Shown here: in pieces, positions 1 to 8,241 of the stretch | How positions within the stretch are numbered: position 1 is the stretch's first letter | Layout: each line of letters starts with the position of its first letter | NCBI RefSeq assembly: GCF_900476215.1 | Contig: NZ_LS483446.1 | Span: 1,426,001-1,490,000 of the forward strand | Origin: Helicobacter mustelae | Lineage (GTDB): Bacteria; Campylobacterota; Campylobacteria; Campylobacterales; Helicobacteraceae | Direction: 5' to 3' | Length of the DNA: 64,000 nucleotides | Position numbers and translations under genes: made by a program | The notes under the pieces: model-generated | Database searches by the model: none | What the model saw: only the letters and a program-made list of their open reading frames with translations | What the model was told of the DNA's origin: nothing

Positions 1-162
1 CTCCAAAATCGCCCTTTCTCTCTCGGGGCGATAGATGTTTGCTCCCTGCTTGATTTTTTCTTTGCCAATCTCTAACACAGCCTCCATGCGCGCATCTAGC
101 AATTCTAAAATCCTGGCATCTAGCCTATCGATTTCCTGGCGACATTTCTCAATCTTATCCAT
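1..162 (-). CDS. Chorismate mutase, N-terminal part (cut by window start)
   Basis: The minus strand reads a 54-residue N-terminus beginning MDKIEKCRQEIDRLDARILE and continuing to RPERERAILE at the window edge. This is the first helix of an AroQ-type chorismate mutase: E-IDRLD-ILELL--R, then the G-EK--G-N-YRPERE motif. The enzyme converts chorismate to prephenate for phenylalanine and tyrosine synthesis. The ATG at 162 lies 12 bp past the lysA stop, so the two genes form one transcription unit. I recall the same neighbours in H. pylori. Whether a prephenate dehydratase domain follows cannot be seen. Confidence 0.85.
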   Translation of the reverse strand, partial: MDKIEKCRQEIDRLDARILELLDARMEAVLEIGKEKIKQGANIYRPERERAILE

Positions 163-174
163 CTATTTGCCTGC

Positions 175-1401
175 TCACTTTTGCCTATGGTTCAAAAATT
201 CCAATTCATCACGAATCAGGAATTCTAAGCTCTCTCTCCTGCGCAATAAAAACACCCCTTCTTTTTGCACGCCCACCTCAGCACAACGCCCCCGAGTATT
301 GTAATTGCTGCTCATGCTAAAACCATAGGCTCCTGCATTTTCAAAAATCACAAAATCTCCTGCGTGCATGGGTGGCAATTCTATATTTTTTGCCAAAAAA
401 TCCGCACTCTCACAAATAGGCCCTACGACATCTGCCAAGCTCAATTCCCCCTCTTCTTTTCTCTGCTTTATGACACTCACTCCATGATGAGCATCATAAA
501 GACTAGGGCGCAAGAGATCATTCATGGCTCCATCCACAATGACAAAGCGCTTTTTTGGTGTATGCTTTTCATAAAGCACCTGTGTCACCAAATATCCACT
601 ATTCCCCACGATGGAACGCCCTGGCTCACAGATAATAGTCACATCTAGGCCGCTAAGTTTTGACAAAATGCTCTGGGCGTAGTCATGGATGTCAAACACC
701 CCCTCATCCTTGTAACAAATCCCCACTCCTCCTCCAACATCAAAAAATTTCAAATCAATACCAATGGCCACCAATCCTCTTGCAAAATCCGCAATTTTTT
801 GAGTGGATTGAGCGATGGGATCTAGTTGTGTGAGCTGACTGCCAATGTGAAAATGCACCCCTATGGGCTGCAAGAAATCTGATTTATGCGCATAGAGATA
901 CATCCTCCTTGCCTCTTCCATCTCTACGCCAAATTTATTTTCACTCAGTCCCGTAGAAATATAGGGATGGGTTTTTGGATCGATGTTGGGATTTACGCGA
1001 ACGGAGATGCGAGCAATAGATCCAAGCTCTTTTGCCACAGCCTCGACACGCAAAAGCTCTGCATAAGATTCGACATTGATGAACAAAATCCCAATTTTTA
1101 GCGCCTCTTTTATCTCACTGTCTTTTTTCCCCACCCCGCTGAAAATAATGCGATAGGGCTTAATTCCTGCTAAAATCGCGCGTTTGACTTCACCAATGGA
1201 TACACAATCCGCCCCGCCATCAAGTTCTGCAATAATCTTAATCACACTCAAATTTGAATTTGCCTTGAGTGCGTAGCAAATCAAGCTCTTGCGCCCACTA
1301 AAAGCATCCTTGTACGCCAAAAAATTTGCTTTGATTTTCTCCATGTCATACACATAAAGCGGCGTTCCATAATCCTCTGCCAATTGTTGAAAATCAAACA
1401 T
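175..1401 (-). CDS. lysA: Diaminopimelate decarboxylase
   Basis: This 408-residue PLP enzyme makes L-lysine from meso-diaminopimelate, the last step of the pathway. The PLP-binding lysine sits in CYALKANSN near residue 46. The fold-III landmarks GVHFHIGSQ, the glycine loop DVGGGVGI, CEPGRSIVG and the substrate-cysteine motif CESADF all follow in order, so the protein looks complete. An upstream in-frame TTG would add four residues, but the ATG at 1401 has a GGGAAG ribosome site about five bases upstream and is the better start. The chorismate mutase gene follows directly. The 5' side faces the clpS promoter region, so the two units are divergent. Confidence 0.95.
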   Translation of the reverse strand: MFDFQQLAEDYGTPLYVYDMEKIKANFLAYKDAFSGRKSLICYALKANSNLSVIKIIAELDGGADCVSIGEVKRAILAGIKPYRIIFSGVGKKDSEIKEALKIGILFINVESYAELLRVEAVAKELGSIARISVRVNPNIDPKTHPYISTGLSENKFGVEMEEARRMYLYAHKSDFLQPIGVHFHIGSQLTQLDPIAQSTQKIADFARGLVAIGIDLKFFDVGGGVGICYKDEGVFDIHDYAQSILSKLSGLDVTIICEPGRSIVGNSGYLVTQVLYEKHTPKKRFVIVDGAMNDLLRPSLYDAHHGVSVIKQRKEEGELSLADVVGPICESADFLAKNIELPPMHAGDFVIFENAGAYGFSMSSNYNTRGRCAEVGVQKEGVFLLRRRESLEFLIRDELEFLNHRQK

Positions 1402-1432
1402 TGCACTTCCCAAATAATTCTTAAATTTTGGC

Positions 1433-1438
1433 TATAAT
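1433..1438 (+). promoter_or_regulatory. Sigma-70 -10 box upstream of clpS
   Basis: A perfect TATAAT lies in an AT-rich context with periodic T runs upstream, as in epsilonproteobacterial promoters that lack a clear -35. It points toward clpS with a long leader of about 230 nt. The 20 bases starting at this box are nearly identical (19 of 20) to those at the mlaE promoter at 46741. Confidence 0.6.
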
Positions 1439-1676
1439 TCTAGCCAAAAACTTTGAGATAAAAGTGAACTTAAATCATGAATTCCTATCCTGTCTTACTT
1501 GCTATGATTGTGTCAAATTGCCTTTGCTTGCTTAACTCATTGTCCGTTTACAAAAAGGTCACACAAACAAAGCCAGAGGCTAGAGTTCATGGGGGCAAAA
1601 CGCGGTCAAAAACTCAAGGATTTCTCCCCCAGATTTCCCCAAACAATCCAATCTCAAACATACAAAGGGCATGGCA

Positions 1677-1973
1677 ATGGCGCTAACCTCTTCCCAAGAA
1701 ATGACACTAACTAAAATCAGTGAACCCATTATGGCATCTGTAATTATCTTGAATGACGACTATACTCCTATGGATTTTGTAATCAACATCTTGATGAGTG
1801 TTTTTGAAAAAAATCAAGATCAAGCCACGCAAATCATGCTAGAAGTCCATCACAAAGGAAGCGGGGTCTGTGGGATCTATCCCTATGATATTGCGGAATT
1901 AAAATTGCAAATTGCACGAGAAAAAACCAAAACCGCACAGCTTCCCCTGCAGCTAGAACTCCAAATATTATAG
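1677..1973 (+). CDS. clpS: ATP-dependent Clp protease adaptor ClpS
   Basis: This is a small adaptor of about 98 residues that binds the ClpA N-domain and delivers N-degron substrates. The ClpS core is visible: VIILNDDYTPMDFVINIL, then a helix, then H-KGSGVCGIYPYDIAELK. The DD-YT-M-FV and G-C-IY-YDIAE motifs carry the N-degron pocket. clpA starts nine bases downstream, which supports the call and implies co-translation. The start is ambiguous between ATGs at 1671, 1677 and 1701. The AAAGGG site is best spaced for 1677. The leader of about 230 nt after the -10 box is unusually long. Confidence 0.9.
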   Translation: MALTSSQEMTLTKISEPIMASVIILNDDYTPMDFVINILMSVFEKNQDQATQIMLEVHHKGSGVCGIYPYDIAELKLQIAREKTKTAQLPLQLELQIL

Positions 1974-1982
1974 GTTAGGATT

Positions 1983-4172
1983 ATGGAAAGTCTTTTGAGT
2001 CCAGAGCTCACTAAAATCATCAATCACTCCGTGCAGTTAAGTAAAAAAATGCAGCATAATGTGCTCACCATTGAGCATATTTTTTTGGCTCTGTTAGAAG
2101 ATCCCCAGGGAGAAAATCTACTCAAGAATTGCGGCCTAGATACAGAAAATGCCAAAAAAATCCTTTCCCAATATCTCATAAAGCACATTCCTATCACTCC
2201 GCATTCTAGCAATAGCATTCCTCATCAAACCCCTGCCCTAGAGCGCGTATTTCTCAATATGGTAAATCATGCCAATTCCTCCAATCAATCCCAGATTAAT
2301 ATCGAGGATTTTTTGATCTTTACCTTGGCTGAAGAGCAGAGCTATAGCGCGCTATTGCTCAAAAGCTATGAAATAGAAAAAACCCAGATCCTAGAGGCTG
2401 CAAATTTCACAAAAGAAGAAGATCAACTCGAGCAATATGCCAAAAATCTCAACCACCTTGCCAAAAAAGGCAAGATTGACCCCATTATTGGAAGAGAAAA
2501 AGAAATTTTGCGTGCGAGCGAGGTTTTGTGCAAACGCAAGAAAAATAATGTAGTCCTAATCGGGGAGCCAGGAGTGGGGAAAACTGCGATTGCTGAGGGG
2601 ATTGCACTAAGCATCACACAAAAAACCTGTGCGCCTAGTTTGAGAAAGTTTGAAATTTTTGAGCTAGATCTTGTGGGAATGGTGGCAGGCACTAAATACC
2701 GAGGAGATTTTGAAAAGCGCTTAAAGGGTGTGTTAAAAACGATACAAAAAAGAAAAAACGTTGTCCTATTCATCGATGAGATTCACATGCTAGTGGGGGC
2801 AGGCAGCACTGGGACAAGCAACATGGATGCAGCAAATATCCTAAAGCCCCTCCTCTCTAGCGGAAATCTTCGATGCATCGGAGCAACAACCTTTCAAGAA
2901 TATAAAAATTCCTTTTCTAGAGACAAGGCCCTAAATCGCAGATTCATCCCCATTGAGGTGCTAGAGCCAAGCCCAGAGACTTGCTATGAGATCTTAGAAA
3001 AAGTAGCTCCTTTGTATGAGAAACATCATAATGTCACTTACAGCAAGGATGCGCTAAAAGCCTGTGTGGATCTCTCCAATCTCTATATCACAGAGCGCTT
3101 TTTGCCAGATAAGGCCATCGATCTCCTTGATGAAGCGGGCGTAAATCTCCAAAACAAAAAACACAAAACCATCACAAAAATCCAGATCCAGCAGTCTTTA
3201 GCGCGCTTTGTCAACATCCCTCAAAACATCCTAAAATCCGATGAAAAAACCCTCTTAAAAAGATTAGAAAAAACCCTGCAGAGTAAGATTTTCTCCCAAG
3301 AAGAAGCGATTCAAAAAATCACCTCTGTCATCAAAATCAACAAAGCAGGGCTTAGCGATCCCAAAAAGCCCATCGGAAGTTTTTTGTTTGTGGGTGCCAG
3401 TGGAGTAGGGAAAACCGCACTTAGCATTGAACTAGCAAATGCACTAGGGATTGCCTTTCATCGCATTGATATGAGCGAGTACATGGAAGCTCACAGCATT
3501 TCTAAACTTATTGGCGCACCCAGTGGTTATGTGGGGTTTGAACAAGGTGGGATCTTGGTAGATATGATCCGAAAATCTCCGCATTGTGTGCTCTTGCTAG
3601 ATGAGATTGAAAAGGCCCATCCTGATATCTTCCACCTGCTCTTACAAGTCATGGATGATGCAAGACTGAGTGATAATCAAGGAAATAAAGCAGATTTTAA
3701 AAATGTCATTTTAATCATGACCTCCAATGCAGGTACAAATGAAAATCAAAATATGGGCTTTAATGCCACAATCAAAGATAAGCAACAAACAGCAATTAAA
3801 AATCTTTTCACCCCAGAATTTCGTGGGAGATTGGATGCCATCGTGCATTTCAACTCCCTTACCATCAAGGACTATCAAAACATCACCAAAAAATATATTA
3901 CAGAACTCAATGCCACGCTAAAAGATCGCGCACTCAGCCTATCTCTAGAACCCAGCGCACTTGTTTATATCGCAAATCTCGCACTCGATCCCATGCTAGG
4001 CGCAAGAGAAATCAAAAAATTCATCAACAACAACATCAAACCACAACTCAGTGAAATTTTGTTATTTGAAAAACTGAAAAAAAACACATCGATTAAAATC
4101 TGCCTAGAGCAAGATGCAATCCTGCTCAAAAAAGAAGAACCCCATGATGAAAAAAACGAGGCTCCATGCTAA
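1983..4172 (+). CDS. clpA: ATP-dependent Clp protease ATP-binding subunit ClpA
   Basis: This 729-residue AAA+ unfoldase feeds proteins into the ClpP chamber. It has an N-terminal Clp repeat domain (about residues 1–140, with HNVLTIEHIFLALLE), AAA-1 with Walker A GEPGVGKT near residue 195 and Walker B VVLFIDEIHMLVGAG, and AAA-2 with Walker A GASGVGKT and Walker B VLLLDEIEKAHPDIF. The C-terminal domain contains GAREIKKFI. There is no long ClpB-type coiled-coil insert between the ATPase domains, and clpS sits immediately upstream, so ClpA is favoured over ClpB/ClpC. The tail is lysine and glutamate rich. The last seven bases overlap the manC start. Confidence 0.95.
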   Translation: MESLLSPELTKIINHSVQLSKKMQHNVLTIEHIFLALLEDPQGENLLKNCGLDTENAKKILSQYLIKHIPITPHSSNSIPHQTPALERVFLNMVNHANSSNQSQINIEDFLIFTLAEEQSYSALLLKSYEIEKTQILEAANFTKEEDQLEQYAKNLNHLAKKGKIDPIIGREKEILRASEVLCKRKKNNVVLIGEPGVGKTAIAEGIALSITQKTCAPSLRKFEIFELDLVGMVAGTKYRGDFEKRLKGVLKTIQKRKNVVLFIDEIHMLVGAGSTGTSNMDAANILKPLLSSGNLRCIGATTFQEYKNSFSRDKALNRRFIPIEVLEPSPETCYEILEKVAPLYEKHHNVTYSKDALKACVDLSNLYITERFLPDKAIDLLDEAGVNLQNKKHKTITKIQIQQSLARFVNIPQNILKSDEKTLLKRLEKTLQSKIFSQEEAIQKITSVIKINKAGLSDPKKPIGSFLFVGASGVGKTALSIELANALGIAFHRIDMSEYMEAHSISKLIGAPSGYVGFEQGGILVDMIRKSPHCVLLLDEIEKAHPDIFHLLLQVMDDARLSDNQGNKADFKNVILIMTSNAGTNENQNMGFNATIKDKQQTAIKNLFTPEFRGRLDAIVHFNSLTIKDYQNITKKYITELNATLKDRALSLSLEPSALVYIANLALDPMLGAREIKKFINNNIKPQLSEILLFEKLKKNTSIKICLEQDAILLKKEEPHDEKNEAPC

Positions 4173-5533
4173 GAATTGTGATTTTATGTGGTGGAAGTGG
4201 GACAAGACTCTGGCCCCTATCTCGAGAAAATTTTCCCAAACAATTCCATAAGCTTTTTGGTGAATCCTCTCTTTTCCAAAAAACCCTCTTGCGCAATCTT
4301 CCCCTAAAAAATCTCTACACAGATGCAAAAATCGAAGTGGTCAGCAATGAGCAGTATTATTTTTTATTACAAAATCAAAGCGCAGAAATTGGGGTGGAGA
4401 TTTCTTCTTTTATTTGTGAGAGTGTTAGCAAAAATACTGCCGCTGCCATTGCATTTAGTGCCTTTCATGCCAAGCCTAGTGATATTTTATTAGTTTTGCC
4501 AAGCGATCACCTAATCCTTGATTCTAAAAGCTATTTAGAACATATCCACAAGGCCATAGAAATCGCGCAAAATGGCTATTTACTCACTTTTGGCATCACC
4601 CCTAAAGAGCCTCATACAGGCTATGGCTACATACAATCCCATCAAGGCATCGTCAAGAAATTTATCGAAAAACCTGATCTTAAGCATGCCAAAGAATATT
4701 ATAAAGCTGGGGATTTTTATTGGAATAGTGGGATGTTTTGCTTCCAGGCAAAGGTATTTTTACAAGAGCTAGAGTGCTATGCCAAAAACATTTATGATCA
4801 CGCAAAAGAGGCTTATTTGCATGCACGCAAAGATTCTCCTGGGATTTTGGTTCTACCAAAGGAGCAAAGCCAAAAAATTCCAAGCAACAGTATTGATTAT
4901 GCGGTTTTAGAAAAAAGCTCTAGGGTGTATTGTCTTGCTTCTGATTTTTCTTGGAATGATGTAGGGAGCTTTGATTCCCTGCAGTCTTGTGTGGAAAATA
5001 CTCCCATTGTCACAGAATCTAGCAGCAACAACTTCGTGCTAGCCAACAAACTCGTTGCCATGATTGATGTAGAAGACCTCATTGTCATAGACACACAAGA
5101 CTCCATGCTGATTGCCAAAAAAGGATCCAGCCAAAAAGTAAAAAACATCCTTCCCAAAATCAAACAAGTCGCCCCAGAACTCACACAAAACCATCAATTC
5201 ACCTACCGCCCATGGGGAAGTTATCAGGTCTTATTAGAAACCCCTACCTACAAAATCAAACAAATCGTTGTAAAACCACAATCCCGCCTAAGCTTGCAGA
5301 AACATTTTCATCGCAATGAGCATTGGATTATTGTCAGTGGCACCGCACAAATTACATTAGAATCTGATACTTTTGCACTTCATCCCAATGAGTCCACCTA
5401 CATCCCCATGGGGAAAACCCATCGCCTAGCAAATCTAGGTAAAATCGATCTTGTTGTGATTGAAGTGCAAATCGGGGAATATTTGGGCGAGGATGATATT
5501 GTGCGCATTGAGGATGATTTTTCTCGCAAATAA
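4166..5533 (+). CDS. manC: Mannose-1-phosphate guanylyltransferase / mannose-6-phosphate isomerase
   Basis: This 455-residue bifunctional type II enzyme supplies GDP-mannose from mannose-1-phosphate and isomerises fructose-6-phosphate to mannose-6-phosphate. The nucleotidyltransferase half starts with LCGGSGTRLWPLSRENFPKQ and carries VLPSDHLI and the FIEKPD motif. The C-terminal half is a cupin-type isomerase with YRPWGSYQVLLE, QSRLSLQKHFHRNEHWIIVSG and the final IGEYLGEDDIVRIEDDFSR. It overlaps clpA by seven bases, and gmd follows after 161 bp from its own promoter. Part of it (4776–4882) is duplicated as a degraded fragment at 7865–7971. It probably supplies GDP-sugars for O-antigen or glycan synthesis. 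Confidence 0.95.
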   Translation: MLRIVILCGGSGTRLWPLSRENFPKQFHKLFGESSLFQKTLLRNLPLKNLYTDAKIEVVSNEQYYFLLQNQSAEIGVEISSFICESVSKNTAAAIAFSAFHAKPSDILLVLPSDHLILDSKSYLEHIHKAIEIAQNGYLLTFGITPKEPHTGYGYIQSHQGIVKKFIEKPDLKHAKEYYKAGDFYWNSGMFCFQAKVFLQELECYAKNIYDHAKEAYLHARKDSPGILVLPKEQSQKIPSNSIDYAVLEKSSRVYCLASDFSWNDVGSFDSLQSCVENTPIVTESSSNNFVLANKLVAMIDVEDLIVIDTQDSMLIAKKGSSQKVKNILPKIKQVAPELTQNHQFTYRPWGSYQVLLETPTYKIKQIVVKPQSRLSLQKHFHRNEHWIIVSGTAQITLESDTFALHPNESTYIPMGKTHRLANLGKIDLVVIEVQIGEYLGEDDIVRIEDDFSRK

Positions 5534-5661
5534 TGCTTTTAAAAACTTGTCTTAGGCTCTAACGCACTTTTTTTGCTGCAAATCTTACTCCATGCATTTG
5601 TGTGCCATTTTTTAAAACAAACCCTCTGAGCGCCGCTGCAAGGGATAAATCCTATCTATGC

Positions 5662-5667
5662 TATAAT
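5662..5667 (+). promoter_or_regulatory. Extended -10 promoter of gmd
   Basis: TGCTATAAT is an extended -10 element 28 bases before the gmd start codon. gmd can therefore be transcribed apart from the clpS–clpA–manC unit. Confidence 0.6.
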
Positions 5668-5694
5668 TTTCCGCACAAAAATCAAGGAAAAAAC

Positions 5695-6804
5695 ATGAAG
5701 AGAGCTCTTATTACAGGCATCACGGGGCAAGATGGCGCATACCTTGCAGAATTCCTGCTAAAAAACAATTATGAAGTCCATGGCATCAAACGTCGTAGTT
5801 CGTTATTCAACACAGATAGAATCGATCATCTTTATCAAGATCCTCATGTGCAAAACCGAAATTTCTTTCTCCATTATGGAGACATGACAGATTCCATGAA
5901 TCTCACTCGCATCATCCAAGAAGTGCAGCCTGATGAAATCTATAATTTGGCCGCGATGAGTCATGTGGGAGTGTCTTTTGAAACCCCAGAGTATACCGCA
6001 AACGCTGATGGCATAGGAACACTCAGGATCCTAGAAGCTGTGCGCCTACTCAATCTTGCTCAAAAAACCAAAATCTATCAAGCCTCTACAAGCGAACTCT
6101 ATGGACTTGTGCAAGAGATTCCTCAAAATGAAAAAACTCCTTTTTATCCTCGCTCTCCCTATGCTTGTGCCAAGCTTTATGCTTATTGGATTACTGTGAA
6201 TTATCGCGAGGCTTATGAAATTTTTGCCTGCAATGGAATTTTATTCAATCATGAAAGCCCTATCCGCGGAGAGACATTTGTGACTCGAAAAATCACGCGC
6301 GCAGCAGCAAAGATCGCTCTAGGACTCCAAGACAAGCTCTATTTAGGCAATCTTTCTAGCAAGCGAGATTGGGGGCATGCAAAAGATTATGTACGAATGA
6401 TGCATATGATCTTGCAAGCTCCAAAAGCACAAGACTATGTAATTGCTACAGGAATTACTACAGAGGTGAGGGAATTTGTAAAAATGGCATTTCAAGAGCT
6501 TGGCATCCAATGTGAATTTGTAGGCGAGGGAATTGAAGAAAAAGGCATAGTAAAGGCTTGTTTGGGGGATTATCAATTGCCCAAGGGCAAGCAAATCATA
6601 GCCATAGATCCGCGTTATTTCCGTCCTACAGAAGTAGATTTGCTCATTGGCGATGCAAGCAAGGCTAGAGAAGAGCTCGGCTGGATCCCTGAATATAATC
6701 TCAATATGCTCATCAAAGAAATGGTACAAAGTGATCTTTTATTGATGCAAAAAGAAAAGCTTTTGAAAGATTCTGGTTATCCCGTTATGTCATATTTTGA
6801 ATAA
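5695..6804 (+). CDS. gmd: GDP-mannose 4,6-dehydratase
   Basis: This 369-residue extended short-chain dehydrogenase converts GDP-D-mannose to GDP-4-keto-6-deoxymannose, the precursor of GDP-fucose, GDP-rhamnose and perosamine. The NADP site is [17 protein letters not shown]. The catalytic S/T-E pair is in ASTSELYG, and [15 protein letters not shown] holds the YxxxK. The family signature [17 protein letters not shown] follows. The ATG at 5695 is preceded by AAGGA and by an extended -10 box. An upstream in-frame ATG at 5602 would put that promoter inside the gene, so it is rejected. The usual fucose-pathway partner (fcl/wcaG), which I recall next to gmd in H. pylori, is absent here. Instead the region degrades into gene fragments. 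Confidence 0.95.
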   Translation: MKRALITGITGQDGAYLAEFLLKNNYEVHGIKRRSSLFNTDRIDHLYQDPHVQNRNFFLHYGDMTDSMNLTRIIQEVQPDEIYNLAAMSHVGVSFETPEYTANADGIGTLRILEAVRLLNLAQKTKIYQASTSELYGLVQEIPQNEKTPFYPRSPYACAKLYAYWITVNYREAYEIFACNGILFNHESPIRGETFVTRKITRAAAKIALGLQDKLYLGNLSSKRDWGHAKDYVRMMHMILQAPKAQDYVIATGITTEVREFVKMAFQELGIQCEFVGEGIEEKGIVKACLGDYQLPKGKQIIAIDPRYFRPTEVDLLIGDASKAREELGWIPEYNLNMLIKEMVQSDLLLMQKEKLLKDSGYPVMSYFE

Positions 6805-7190
6805 AGTGCTTGTTTTTTAGATGAAGTTCTTATTTTTTAAGAGCGCTGCCACTTCTCCCTCTCCCCTTATTCATACAATGCGTGCAGCCACCTCGCGAGT
6901 CGCTTTCACACCTCACCCATGGGGAGAAGTGGGGCTATAACTTAGATATTTCACTTGGCTTTTTATTTGGATAACTCCCCCCTCCCTATGCTTTGGGAGT
7001 TAGAGCACGGACCTTTCAATCACGCCTTGGCAAATCCAGGAATTTCACAGCAAGAATTTTTTATAAGAGATGAAATTACTTTTATAAAATGGGTAAGCTA
7101 ATTTTTGACAAAAACAACAAGCCAGCAAAGCATGTTTATCTACCTAGAGGCACGGGGGGAGATTCCCTGCACCCAAGTGCAAAAACAAAC
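6805..7190. other. Non-coding gap with an ORF remnant and an 11-bp inverted repeat
   Basis: No complete gene was recognised in these 386 bp. A plus-strand open stretch at 6946–7101 reads like real protein, with MLWELEHGPFNHALANPGIS from 6988 ending at TAA 7099–7101, but it has no recognised family, no convincing start and no ribosome site. I treat it as a possible gene remnant. An 11-bp perfect inverted repeat (6849–6859 with 6922–6932) encloses a 62-nt loop just upstream. Confidence 0.45.
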
Positions 7191-7763
7191 TTAACTAATA
7201 TTGTTTGATTTTTTAAGTATTCTTTCTGAACAACTGCTTACAACAACCAAAGCGCATGCCATAATTGCAACATCTTTGATTACCAATCGGCCTGCTCCAG
7301 ACAAATAGGGGAAGCCATGATTCATTCCGCAAAGATTAGCCACCCATACCTCTGGTGTTGTTATCAAAAAAGATAAAGTAATACAAGTCATCAAAAATAC
7401 AAGTATCCCCCCTATTACACCCAAAATAGGATAGATGAGTCCAAATAACACCATTGTTCCATAAAGAATAATCAATATGCCAAGCCCATAGGATACAAGA
7501 TATGTCCTATTTTTATCATTCCATTGATGCTTTTGCTCATCATATGTACCTTCAGGAATCTTATTGGACTTATAATTACCCGGATCTTTGTAAAAGAAAC
7601 TAGACAAAGGCGAGTTTGCAACAAAGGGAACAATTCCTTCTGCTTCATAATTAAAAAACTTTAATCCACCAATCCAGATGAAAATAAGAAAAATAGCAAG
7701 ATGAGAAATAACTACAGCAACATGCTTAAGTTGTGATAAGCCCCTTAAAGCAGTGATATACAT
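7191..7763 (-). CDS. DUF417 / YkgB (RclC-like) inner-membrane protein
   Basis: This 190-residue membrane protein has about four hydrophobic segments (residues 15–35, 90–110, 112–135 and 165–183). Family motifs are FIWIGGLKFFNYEAEGIVPF, then SPLSSFFYK, HQWNDKNRTYLVSYGLGI and GFPYLSGAGRLVIKD. The family includes E. coli RclC, linked to reactive chlorine resistance; its molecular activity is not firmly known. Length is normal. An AAGGA site precedes the ATG. The gene is more A+T-rich than its neighbours and sits alone in a zone of broken gene fragments, which suggests acquisition by transfer. Those fragments hint that this spot has been rearranged. Confidence 0.8.
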   Translation of the reverse strand: MYITALRGLSQLKHVAVVISHLAIFLIFIWIGGLKFFNYEAEGIVPFVANSPLSSFFYKDPGNYKSNKIPEGTYDEQKHQWNDKNRTYLVSYGLGILIILYGTMVLFGLIYPILGVIGGILVFLMTCITLSFLITTPEVWVANLCGMNHGFPYLSGAGRLVIKDVAIMACALVVVSSCSERILKKSNNIS

Positions 7764-7864
7764 GATAAAAAATCCTTTTTGATAAATATTTGGAGTTGGT
7801 AATATTAAGCCAATTAAAGCAATGAATAGTAAATACTCTTTGGCACCGCAGCTAGCAATAGATC

Positions 7865-7971
7865 GCTATGCCAAAAACATTTATGATCACGCAAAGGAGG
7901 CTTATTTGCATGCACGCAAGGATTCTCCTGAGAGTTTGGTTCTGCCAAGGGAGCAAGGCCAAAAAATTCCA
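7865..7971 (+). pseudogene. Partial duplicate of manC (107 bp)
   Basis: This stretch matches manC 4776–4882 base for base without gaps at about 93% identity. I count seven mismatches by eye, most of them A-to-G type. It encodes a YAKNIYDHAKEAYLHARKDS-like segment in the same strand and frame sense as the parent. Similarity ends abruptly on both sides. There is no start or domain structure, so it is a gene fragment, not a working gene. Confidence 0.85.
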
Positions 7972-8071
7972 TCAATGAAAATTTCAATGCCTAATACGCA
8001 TAAGCCAATAAGCTTAGTCAAAATAAGGACACAAAATAGAACAATTTGCAAGCTTAGTAGTTGAGCTCTTA

Positions 8072-8115
8072 ATTGCCATCATGCTTGCAAGAAGCGGGAT
8101 GGGCAGAATGCATCT
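8072..8115 (+). pseudogene. Partial duplicate of thiF (44 bp)
   Basis: The first 27 or so bases are identical to thiF 9542 onward (the Rossmann-loop region encoding IAIMLARSG). The match then decays, with about six mismatches in the last 17 bases, ending at 8115 (parent 9585). It has the same orientation as the parent. It is too short to function and is read as a remnant. Confidence 0.65.
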
Positions 8116-8241
8116 ACAAATCTACAACTAGGAGTAACAAAACCTTGTGCAAGGGCAACTAAGTGCAAGGGCAACCAAACCCCTCCAGAAACTCACTACT
8201 CTGTGCGCAAAAAGCTCCCTAAATATCAAGAGCTTGTCAGA

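Larger units (their letters stand above)
7764..8241. other. Intergenic scrap zone with partial gene copies
   Basis: No intact gene is seen in these 478 bp. The stretch holds the promoter region of the DUF417 gene (left end), a 107-bp partial copy of manC, a 44-bp partial copy of thiF, and a 13-bp direct repeat (8147–8159 and 8163–8175, period 16). A 17-bp string at 8207–8223 also occurs inside the TauE-type gene at 8796–8812. The manC-like frame can be read through from 7822 to 8062 (80 codons), but only the middle third has any homology. Confidence 0.6.

Noticed and set aside
1477-1686. 69-codon plus-strand frame upstream of clpS (MNSYPVLLAMIVSNCLCLLN)
   Set aside because: It lies downstream of a good -10 box and has a hydrophobic start, but there is no ribosome site, codon use is not convincing and it overlaps clpS. 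I treat it as leader sequence; transcript or ribosome data could change this.
6343-6729. 128-codon minus-strand frame inside gmd
   Set aside because: It is the complement of a well-supported gmd coding sequence and has no recognisable domain.
7834-7870. Possible third fragment resembling gmd near 6299–6320 (GCAGCxAGCAAxAGATCGCT)
   Set aside because: The similarity requires two single-base gaps in about 20 bases, so it is too weak to claim beside the clear manC and thiF matches.
7822-8064. 80-codon frame containing the manC-like segment
   Set aside because: Only the middle third is related to manC and the rest is unrelated filler. It is a read-through of a fragment, not a gene.
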